NCBI GenBank assembly: GCA_910579735.1
Contig: CAJTUZ010000037.1
Coordinates: forward strand, 1-21,186
Source: an uncultured Lachnospiraceae bacterium
GTDB lineage: Bacteria > Bacillota > Clostridia > Lachnospirales > Lachnospiraceae
DNA length: 21,186 nt
Direction: 5' to 3'
Shown here in pieces: positions 1 to 6,683 of this stretch. The translations under genes were made by a program, and so were the position numbers. The stretch's first letter is position 1. Each line of letters begins with the position of its first letter. Under the pieces are notes generated by a model. It saw nothing but the letters and a program-made list of their open reading frames with translations. It was not told where the DNA came from and searched no databases.

Positions 1-13
1 AGGAGGAATCATT

Positions 14-715
14 GTGAAAAAGAGTACAGTTTATATGTTGGGAATGATCTGTCTCATGGGTTTTACAGGGTGCAGTGCGCAGGCGGATAAAACGGGGGAC
101 GCACTGGAAACTGATACGGAACAGAACAATGCAGCGCAGAAAGAGCAGGAAACGCCGGAGGCCGTTGAAGAGACTGAGGCAAAGGAAGATCTGACTGAAG
201 AAAACGGCGCAGGAGAGAAGCAGATAGAAAACGAGCCGGCGCGCGGGACAGATCCGGCCGGCAAAACGGTAGTGTACGGGCAGGATGGCCTGTATTTGTC
301 TATCGATATTCCGGCTGGCTGGGACAGTGAGATTAAAACGAAAGAAGATATGGAAAAAGAGGACGGCATGCTCACATGCGCGATTGATTTCTGGCCGGAG
401 GAGTATCCGGATACGGTTTTTGAATTCGGATATACGCCATCGTATGGTATCTGCGGTACCGATGTGAGGATAGAAGAATATACATTGCCAAACGGACTTG
501 GCGGTTATCGTTATACGGAAACTTATAATTCGGAAAATGTACTTTGGATGAATATTACAATAAATAATCCGTTTGATGCGATGAGCGCAGGAACTTATCT
601 GATTCAGGGATCACCGGAATTATCTGTGTGGGAGAACATTCAGCCGGAATTTGAAGAGATACTGGAGACTGTATGGGCAGGTTCATTATCAGGTAAAAGG
701 GCGGCAGAAGGGTAA
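14..715 (+). CDS. Putative surface lipoprotein, unknown function
   Basis: A 233-residue protein starting at GTG, with an AGGAGG ribosome site at bases 1-6, seven bases upstream. The N-terminus is a lipoprotein signal: KK, a hydrophobic stretch, then Phe-Thr-Gly-Cys with the lipidated Cys at residue 20. Phe at the -3 lipobox position is slightly unusual. Residues about 25-85 form a Glu/Thr/Ala-rich low-complexity linker that probably spans the cell wall. Residues about 87-222 look like one compact extracellular domain with alternating beta-like segments and aromatic residues. I do not recognise the family, so no function is assigned. The gene ends 75 bases before the response-regulator gene and may be the end of an operon cut by the window edge, or the surface partner of the two-component and ABC module that follows. 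Confidence 0.8.
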   Translation: MKKSTVYMLGMICLMGFTGCSAQADKTGDALETDTEQNNAAQKEQETPEAVEETEAKEDLTEENGAGEKQIENEPARGTDPAGKTVVYGQDGLYLSIDIPAGWDSEIKTKEDMEKEDGMLTCAIDFWPEEYPDTVFEFGYTPSYGICGTDVRIEEYTLPNGLGGYRYTETYNSENVLWMNITINNPFDAMSAGTYLIQGSPELSVWENIQPEFEEILETVWAGSLSGKRAAEG

Positions 716-790
716 TATTTACCAAGACTGATCACTGCATAATGGAGACCGAATATATAGAAGGTATGGAAAGCAGCAGGAACGAAAAAC

Positions 791-1498
791 ATGGAATACA
801 AGATAGCAATTTGTGATGACGAAGAGACTCAGCGCAGTTATCTGGCGTCTCTTGTAAAGAAATGGGCAAAGCAGGAAAAACATACTGTCAAAGCGGCGGC
901 TTATGATAGTGCGGAAGCATTCCTTTTTGCCTATGTGGATGATAAAGATGTCGATATTCTGCTTCTGGATATCGAAATGGGTGATATGGACGGCGTCGAG
1001 CTGGCGAAAAGGCTCCGGGCCGGGAACGATACGATACAGATTCTTTTTATCACGGCGTATCCTGATTTTATAGCGGAGGGTTATGAGGTATCGGCGCTGC
1101 ATTATCTGATGAAGCCGGTAGAGAAAGAGAAGCTGTATGCGGTATTGGACAGAGCGGTCTGCGCGTTAAAAAAGGCGGAGCGCTTTGAAGTTTTTTATAC
1201 AGATGGCGAAGCGCTTCGTATACCGGTAGACGAGATCATGATCGTGGAAGCATTTGCTCATTCGGTCGTTATGACGACAGTAAAAGAAGAATATCGGTTA
1301 CATGAGACGATATCCAAAATAGAAGAGCTGTTAGGCGGTGGTTTTTTGCGGTGCCATCGCTCTTATCTTGTCAATATAAAATATATAAAAAGAATCGCCA
1401 AAACAGAAATAATAATGGATAACAATGCGGCAGTGCCGATTTCACGCAGAAGATATGATATGGTGAATCAGGCGTTTATCCGATACTATACAATTTAG
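791..1498 (+). CDS. LytTR-family response regulator
   Basis: A 235-residue DNA-binding response regulator. The receiver domain (about 3-125) has the acidic pair D9/D10, phosphoacceptor D60 in the motif LLLDIEM, T88 in FITA and K108 in MKP. The LytTR DNA-binding domain (about 135-232) carries the family hallmark FLRCHRSYLVN followed by an isoleucine-rich strand and PISRRRYD. LytTR regulators (AgrA, LytR, VirR) bind paired direct repeats next to promoters and often control peptide, bacteriocin or exporter genes. The kinase gene follows after 14 bases, so the two form one two-component system. The likely target is the ABC exporter operon just downstream. The upstream ribosome site is weak (GCAGGA at about 775). 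Confidence 0.93.
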   Translation: MEYKIAICDDEETQRSYLASLVKKWAKQEKHTVKAAAYDSAEAFLFAYVDDKDVDILLLDIEMGDMDGVELAKRLRAGNDTIQILFITAYPDFIAEGYEVSALHYLMKPVEKEKLYAVLDRAVCALKKAERFEVFYTDGEALRIPVDEIMIVEAFAHSVVMTTVKEEYRLHETISKIEELLGGGFLRCHRSYLVNIKYIKRIAKTEIIMDNNAAVPISRRRYDMVNQAFIRYYTI

Positions 1499-1512
1499 AA
1501 AGAGAGAGGATC

Positions 1513-2211
1513 ATGGGACTGTTTTCTTTATTATTTGGCAGAGCAATCGATAAGCGCATCGCAGGGTATCAGAACGAACTGATGACAAAACATTGTGATG
1601 AAGTGCAGAATATTTACCGGACGATGCGTGGCTGGAGGCATGATTATCACAATCATATCCAGGCTATGAAAGTGCTTACCATACAGATGCGGGAGAACGG
1701 CAGAAACGACGAACCGTTAGAGCAGCTTGAAGAATATCTGAATAAACTCAATGATGATCTGACAGCGGTAGATACGGTAGTGAAGACAGGAAACGTTATG
1801 GTGGATGCGATTCTAAACAGTAAACTTTCTTTGATGAAAGCGAAGAAACTTCCTGTGAATGTCAAAGCGTCCGTCCCGGCATCCTTTCCGATATCGGAGG
1901 TGGATCTTTGTGCCGTGATCGGGAATCTGCTCGATAATGCCATGGAAGCCTGTGAAAGGCAGCAGGCGGAAAATGAACGCTTTATCCGTGTTTATATCGG
2001 CGTGTTAAAACAGCATTTGTATATTTCCGTTTCCAATTCCGTAAGCGGCGGCGTAAAAAAAGCAGGAAAAAGATATCTGTCAACGAAGCGGAGTGCGAAT
2101 CATGGATATGGTCTTATGCGGATTGACAGGATCGCAGCCAAATATCATGGTTATGTAAACCGACAGAATGAAGAAGGGGTATTTGTCACAGAGGTTATGC
2201 TGCCGCTTTAG
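1513..2211 (+). CDS. Soluble GHKL sensor histidine kinase (AgrC-like core)
   Basis: A 232-residue histidine kinase that pairs with the adjacent LytTR regulator. A ribosome site GAGAGGA lies just before the ATG. Visible motifs are the phosphoacceptor box RHDYHNH with His43, a dimerisation helix (about 25-95), the N-box NLLDNAMEAC (138-147) that binds ATP-Mg, and a G-box HGYGL (197-201), all typical of HATPase_c_5/GHKL kinases. AgrC-type kinases are usually about 400 or more residues, with five to seven membrane segments in front of this core. Here the membrane sensor is absent and only a short hydrophobic N-terminus (GLFSLLFG) remains. The protein is therefore either cytoplasmic, sensing through a partner such as the lipoprotein or exporter, or it is a naturally shortened kinase. 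The reading frame and catalytic motifs are intact, so it does not look like a pseudogene. Confidence 0.9.
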   Translation: MGLFSLLFGRAIDKRIAGYQNELMTKHCDEVQNIYRTMRGWRHDYHNHIQAMKVLTIQMRENGRNDEPLEQLEEYLNKLNDDLTAVDTVVKTGNVMVDAILNSKLSLMKAKKLPVNVKASVPASFPISEVDLCAVIGNLLDNAMEACERQQAENERFIRVYIGVLKQHLYISVSNSVSGGVKKAGKRYLSTKRSANHGYGLMRIDRIAAKYHGYVNRQNEEGVFVTEVMLPL

Positions 2212-2254
2212 CCGGCGGATGCTTACTTTTTGATGCTTTCGGATTATGAAAATA

Positions 2255-2310
2255 CCGTTCGTGTTTTCAAAGCGGCCATTCATGCAGAAAATCGTCTGTT
2301 TTCGTAAAAT
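2255..2310 (+). promoter_or_regulatory. Candidate LytTR direct-repeat operator and promoter for the ABC operon
   Basis: In the 150-base gap before the ABC genes, CCGTTCGT (2255-2262) and CCATTCAT (2276-2283) match at six of eight positions and start exactly 21 bases apart, two helical turns, which is the spacing LytTR regulators use. TAAAAT (2305-2310) could be the -10 box; the -35 region beside the second repeat has no consensus, as expected for an activated promoter. A further pair of TGTTTTC words lies at 2262 and 2297. Weak evidence, because the repeats are short. Confidence 0.3.
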
Positions 2311-2361
2311 ATGCGACAATCATATGGAACGACAGCGCTTCTGCAGGGAGGAGAGAAATGG

Positions 2362-4230
2362 ATGGAACAGAAAAAAGAAAGGAAAACGGAAGAACATTCT
2401 GTGATCAATAATGTTGCTTTTTTGTTAGGAGATATCAGGAGGACGCATCCGGTACTGTTCGTGTTTACGATAATGCAGTGTATCTTTTCGGTACTGGAGC
2501 CGCTGCTTGGTATTTTTTTCCCTAAAATAGCGGTCGAGCTGGCGGCGGATGGGGCAGGAATGACGGAAATTCTAATACGGCTTGGAGGACTCGGCATGCT
2601 TCTTGCTGTGTCCATGGCATTATCCGGAATGGCACGCAAGGGCAAATATATGCTGCTGAACGACATGCGGACTCATTATCAAAAAAGATTGTATATGAGA
2701 TCTTTATATTGTGATTATTCACAGATAGAGAGTGCGGAAGGACAGCGGAAATACACACGTGCAGTGACTGCGTCAGGCTGCGGCGACTCTTCCGGGATCA
2801 TGGTCATGACGGAAGCCCTGATCGCGCTTTTTATTAATATAGCCGGATTCATGGTTTATTCTGCGATCATTTCAACATTGCATATCGGTGTGATCCTGTT
2901 TCTGACCGTGCTTTCTCTGATCAATTATTTTGCGGTCAGATATGCACAGATGTACGAATACAGAAAGCAGGACGAACGGGCCGGAATTAGAAACAGACTT
3001 CTCTATGTGGAATATACCGCAGAAGACGTGCAGTTTGGAAAAGATATCAGGCTCTATGGCATGAAGTCGTGGTTAGTCCGTTTACAGGATAAGATTCTGG
3101 CGGAGTATGCGGCGCTTGATTCCAGGATAAAAAACCGCTTTTTCCTGGTGGATTGTGTGAATGCGGCAACGCTTTTTATCCGGGATGGCGCGGCATATGC
3201 TTATCTGATTTTTTGTGTGGTAAACGGAAGTATTACCATAGGAGATTTTGTTCTGTATTTTGGTGCGGTAACAGGTTTTTCAGACTTTGTCAGTAATATT
3301 ATTGGCAGTTTCAATAATATGCATAAAGCCAACCTGCATATGAATGATATACGGTCGTTTTTGGAAATGGATAATGAAAAAGAGGAAAATGACCTAAAAA
3401 CTGTACCAATAGGGGAGAGTATAGAGATTGACTTCGAACATGTGACTTTTTCTTATGATGAGCAGTCGGAACCTGTTTTGTCGGATTTTGATCTGCATAT
3501 TGGCAGGGGAGAAAAAATTGCGCTCGTGGGTGTGAACGGTGCGGGCAAAACGAGCGTGGTCAAACTTCTATGCGGTTTTTACAGACCGCAGCGAGGGCGT
3601 ATCCTGATCAATAAAACGGACATCAGAGAGTATGGAAGGGAAGATCTGTGTGCGCTTTTTTCGGCAGTATTTCAGGATATTTTCATTCCCCCTTTTGACG
3701 TGGCCGAAAATGTCTCCATGCGGCCTGCACAGGATACGGATATGGACAGGGTGGTCTCCTGTTTACGACAGGCAGGACTCTATGACAGGATCAGTACCTA
3801 TCCGGGAGGTATTCATGCACCGATGACGAAAGCCGTGGAGGATGGCATTGTACTTTCCGGCGGGGAACAACAGAAACTGCTGATGGCAAGAGCGCTGTAT
3901 AAAGATGCGCCCATACTGATATTGGATGAGCCGACGGCGGCGCTTGATCCTGTTGCGGAAAGTGAGACTTACGAGAATTTTCATGCTTTCTCCCAAAATA
4001 AGACGGCGGTCTATATTTCACATCGTCTGGCCAGTACACGTTTCTGTGACCGTATCGTGTTTCTGCATGACGGCCGTATCGTAGAAAGCGGTACGCACGA
4101 AGAGCTTATGGAACGCGGAGAACGATATGCCGGGATGTATGAAATACAAAGCCGGTATTATAAAAAGGACGTCGGGGAAAAGCAGTCATGCAGTATGCAG
4201 TGTGCAGGCGGGGAAGGAGCGTGGGAATGA
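2362..4230 (+). CDS. ABC exporter half-transporter (permease-ATPase), subunit 1
   Basis: A 622-residue ABC half-transporter: an N-terminal membrane domain with about six hydrophobic segments (about 25-335) and a C-terminal nucleotide-binding domain (about 350-600). The ATPase shows Walker A GVNGAGKTS (about 390), Q-loop VFQD, signature LSGGEQQ (about 498), Walker B ILILDEP (about 519), D-loop and the switch histidine in ISHRLAS. All catalytic residues are present. The start at 2362 is preferred over the ATG at 2311 because AGGGAGGAG lies eight bases upstream. The last four bases are shared with the next gene (ATGA), so the two half-transporters are translationally coupled and probably form a heterodimer in the cytoplasmic membrane. 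Substrate unknown; the neighbouring LytTR/GHKL pair suggests a peptide, bacteriocin or drug-like compound. There is no peptidase C39 domain. Confidence 0.93.
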   Translation: MEQKKERKTEEHSVINNVAFLLGDIRRTHPVLFVFTIMQCIFSVLEPLLGIFFPKIAVELAADGAGMTEILIRLGGLGMLLAVSMALSGMARKGKYMLLNDMRTHYQKRLYMRSLYCDYSQIESAEGQRKYTRAVTASGCGDSSGIMVMTEALIALFINIAGFMVYSAIISTLHIGVILFLTVLSLINYFAVRYAQMYEYRKQDERAGIRNRLLYVEYTAEDVQFGKDIRLYGMKSWLVRLQDKILAEYAALDSRIKNRFFLVDCVNAATLFIRDGAAYAYLIFCVVNGSITIGDFVLYFGAVTGFSDFVSNIIGSFNNMHKANLHMNDIRSFLEMDNEKEENDLKTVPIGESIEIDFEHVTFSYDEQSEPVLSDFDLHIGRGEKIALVGVNGAGKTSVVKLLCGFYRPQRGRILINKTDIREYGREDLCALFSAVFQDIFIPPFDVAENVSMRPAQDTDMDRVVSCLRQAGLYDRISTYPGGIHAPMTKAVEDGIVLSGGEQQKLLMARALYKDAPILILDEPTAALDPVAESETYENFHAFSQNKTAVYISHRLASTRFCDRIVFLHDGRIVESGTHEELMERGERYAGMYEIQSRYYKKDVGEKQSCSMQCAGGEGAWE

Positions 4231-6131
4231 TCATGAGAGCCTATGAAAGAGAACGGGAAGAAAGCACAAAAAGGGGAAAACAAAAAAAGAACATTGCGAT
4301 TGTCAAAGACATTGCGGATGCCGTCAGGATGATGTGGCAGTTTGATAAAACAGTCGTCATTACGGCGCTGCTGCGCGCACTGCTCGAGGCGGCGCTTCCG
4401 TTTATCGGGATCTATCTTTCCGCATATGTGCTGGATGGTTTACAGGCCGGTATGGAGATCGGCACATTACTTCGGACGACGGCAGCAGCAGTGGCGCTTG
4501 CTCTTGTCATGGGAGTTTTGAAAAGTTATTTAAAAAAGGTGTATTCCGTTCATGCTTACAGCTGTTTTATGAAGTTTGAAATGCAGCTTGGCAGGCAGAC
4601 GCTTGCGCTTGATTATGAGCTTCTGGATAACCCTTCCGTCAATGAAATCCGTACGCGTATCCGAAATGATCATAACTGGGGATCCGGGTTTTACTCGGTC
4701 ATAGATTTTTTTTCATGGTCCATAAGCAGTCTGTTTGAACTTAGTATTGCGGCAGGGATAATGGCGCCTCTTTTTGTGCAAAGCAATTTATTTAAGGAAC
4801 CTTCCGCACTTTTCCTGCTGGCAGGCTTTTTAGGAATCATTCTGTTTTCTACATGGTTTTCAGCCATAAAAAAACAGAGTGCACACAGGATCATGGATGA
4901 AGCTTCAAAGGTGCGCTTTCATGCCGAGTATTTTTTATCAGGTCAGGCGGACTACAGGCAGGGTAAGGATATCAGGACGTATAAAACACAGAAACTGATA
5001 GAAAGCTATTTGTGCAAAATGGATACGCTGATCGGGAAATGGCTGCGCGATTTTACCGCAGGAGAAGCGCAGAGCGGCGCTGTGAGCGGTCTGGCGCTGG
5101 GGATATTACAGACTTTTGCCTATTTGTTTGTCGTATTCCGTGCAGTCTCCGGAGCGCTTACCATTGGTCTCGTGCTAAAATATGCGGCGACGATCTACCG
5201 GTTCTGTACATCTTTATCTTCCTCCTGTCTGGCGCTGTCCGAATTTTCGATTTCAGTAAGACGCCAGCAGTCCATGTTGGAATACCGCAATGTGAAGGAT
5301 GTTTTGTACAAAGGCAGTCTTCCTGTGGAGAAACGCTTTTTCTGTGAAGAGAGAGATAACGATTATGAGATCGTATTTTGCAATGTCAGTTTTCGGTATC
5401 CCGGATGTGAGCAGTATGCCCTGCGGAATTTTTCGTTCCGTTTCAGGACTGGTCAAAGACTTGCAGTGGTAGGAATGAACGGGAGCGGTAAGACGACTTT
5501 TATCAAGCTTCTCTGCCGTTTGTATGATCCTGACGAGGGAGAAATTCTGCTAAACGGTATCAATATCAAAAAATATGATTATGAGGAATACCAGTCTATT
5601 TTCTCTGTGGTATTTCAGGACTTTAAAATATTTGCCTTCTCGGCTGCGGAAAACGTGGCGGCTTCGATGCACTATGATGAGAAGAAAGTCGATACCTGCC
5701 TGATCAGGGCAGGATTCGGAGAGCGTCTGGCATCCTTGCCGGAAGGTTCCCGTACTTATTTGTATCATCACTTTGATAAAAACGGCGTCGAGATATCGGG
5801 CGGTGAGGCACAGAAGATCGCTCTCGCCAGAGCGCTTTATAAAGATGCTCCGTTTATTATTCTGGACGAACCGACGGCGGCCCTCGATCCGATCGCAGAA
5901 TTTGATGTTTACAGCAGATTTAATGAGATCATTGAAAATAAGACGGCTGTTTATATCAGTCACAGACTTTCTTCCTGTCGTTTCTGCGATGATATTGCGG
6001 TGTTTGATAAAGGCCGGCTTGTGCAGAGGGGCAGACACGAGGAACTGGTGGCGGACAAAAACGGGAAGTATTATGAATTATGGCAGGCGCAGGCGAGGTA
6101 TTATGATGAAAAGAGCGCGGCGGAGGGGTAA
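4227..6131 (+). CDS. ABC exporter half-transporter (permease-ATPase), subunit 2
   Basis: A 634-residue partner of the preceding half-transporter. ATG at 4227 overlaps the TGA of the first gene and has AAGGAG seven bases upstream; ATGs at 4188 and 4233 are less well placed. A charged N-terminus (about 1-30) is followed by a membrane domain with about six hydrophobic segments and an ATPase domain with Walker A GMNGSGKTT (about 415), Q-loop VFQD, signature ISGGEAQ (about 522), Walker B IILDEP (about 543) and switch histidine in ISHRLSS. The Ile at the first signature position is a mild deviation; the Glu after the Walker B Asp is present, so both ATP sites look competent. The C-terminal 100 residues resemble subunit 1 closely (KDAP, TAALDP, NKTAVYISHRL), indicating an old duplication. 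The stop codon lies six bases before the large palindrome. Confidence 0.93.
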   Translation: MIMRAYEREREESTKRGKQKKNIAIVKDIADAVRMMWQFDKTVVITALLRALLEAALPFIGIYLSAYVLDGLQAGMEIGTLLRTTAAAVALALVMGVLKSYLKKVYSVHAYSCFMKFEMQLGRQTLALDYELLDNPSVNEIRTRIRNDHNWGSGFYSVIDFFSWSISSLFELSIAAGIMAPLFVQSNLFKEPSALFLLAGFLGIILFSTWFSAIKKQSAHRIMDEASKVRFHAEYFLSGQADYRQGKDIRTYKTQKLIESYLCKMDTLIGKWLRDFTAGEAQSGAVSGLALGILQTFAYLFVVFRAVSGALTIGLVLKYAATIYRFCTSLSSSCLALSEFSISVRRQQSMLEYRNVKDVLYKGSLPVEKRFFCEERDNDYEIVFCNVSFRYPGCEQYALRNFSFRFRTGQRLAVVGMNGSGKTTFIKLLCRLYDPDEGEILLNGINIKKYDYEEYQSIFSVVFQDFKIFAFSAAENVAASMHYDEKKVDTCLIRAGFGERLASLPEGSRTYLYHHFDKNGVEISGGEAQKIALARALYKDAPFIILDEPTAALDPIAEFDVYSRFNEIIENKTAVYISHRLSSCRFCDDIAVFDKGRLVQRGRHEELVADKNGKYYELWQAQARYYDEKSAAEG

Positions 6132-6136
6132 ATAAA

Positions 6137-6400
6137 TTCGGTAAGAGGCAGAGCCGGTCCCCGGAATATAGCTGCCTGGAAGTCTGGTTCTTCGGAGGAG
6201 AATTTTCTAATCGGGTAAAAACCTCCATGGCTGTATACGGGACGGCATTCAGACACATCCATGTGTCCTAATGCCTAAACCGCACATCCTTGTGCGGTTT
6301 TCCCTGTTATCATGCATTACCCGATAAGAAAATATCATCCTCCTCCGCTACAGACTTCCAGGCAGCTATATTCCGGGGCCGGGCTCTGCCTCTTACCGGA
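6137..6400. repeat. 264-bp near-palindromic foldback element
   Basis: The left arm 6137-6218 and right arm 6317-6400 are reverse complements. The outer 50 bases match at 47 of 50 positions (6137-6186 against 6351-6400). The inner parts match with a five-base indel and a few substitutions, down to TCGGGTAA paired with TTACCCGA. The 98-base centre holds two further hairpins: GACACAT/ATGTGTC (6252-6267), flanked by GCATT and AATGC, and a terminator-like stem at 6277-6300. No protein is encoded. It resembles a miniature inverted-repeat (MITE-like) element or a large bidirectional intergenic structure. No clear target-site duplication is visible at the edges. Confidence 0.85.
6277..6304 (+). terminator. 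Rho-independent terminator-like hairpin
   Basis: A perfect 10-bp stem AAACCGCACA / TGTGCGGTTT with a four-base TCCT loop ends in TTTT then CCC. The A-run on the other side makes it usable in both directions. It sits in the centre of the palindrome, about 145 bases after the ABC operon, and probably ends that transcript. Confidence 0.7.
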
Positions 6401-6455
6401 TCGGAGTATCGTTTGGAAAGGATAAGATGGTTACCCGGCGAAAATATGTTTGTTC

Positions 6456-6484
6456 TTGCAATGAGACAGAATCTATTTTATAAT
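6456..6484 (+). promoter_or_regulatory. Sigma-A promoter for the rpn-greA transcript
   Basis: TTGCAA (6456-6461) and a perfect TATAAT (6479-6484) are separated by 17 bases. It is the best promoter between the palindrome and the Rpn gene. Transcription should start near 6491. Confidence 0.7.
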
Positions 6485-6490
6485 AAATTT

Positions 6491-6683
6491 CACATTACAT
6501 GGAACAGTTCTGTGTGAGTCTTATATTCCGTCAGGAATAACGGAGATGCATTCTGGCATTTTCCGAATAAACCCAATGATGAATGAAACAGACAGCAGGA
6601 AGACAGGGGAGGAAAGTTCGCCTTTTGGAGATTTTCATGATAGCCGTATGTGCTTCTTACTGTCTAGGAAAGGAGCAGAGCAA
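6491..6683 (+). other. Long untranslated leader before the Rpn gene
   Basis: About 190 bases lie between the expected transcription start and the chosen Rpn start. A small hairpin TATTCC/GGAATA with a GTCA loop lies near 6523-6538. An ATG at 6546 is in frame with Rpn and would add 46 residues. Those residues do not look like the family N-terminus and have a poor ribosome site, so I treat the stretch as leader. No known riboswitch is recognised. Confidence 0.4.

Noticed and set aside
2246..2404. A 52-residue cationic, Cys-containing frame that could be an exported peptide
   Set aside because: No ribosome site before the ATG, no leader-peptide motif, and its Lys-rich end is only the out-of-frame reading of the ABC gene start.
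6290..6517. A 75-codon frame running through the right arm of the palindrome
   Set aside because: No ribosome site, composed of palindrome sequence, and it crosses the Rpn promoter; the protein resembles nothing I recognise.
6546..6683. In-frame N-terminal extension of the Rpn protein
   Set aside because: The ATG at 6546 has a poor ribosome site and the 46 residues are unlike the family start, while 6684 has AAAGGAG at eight bases.
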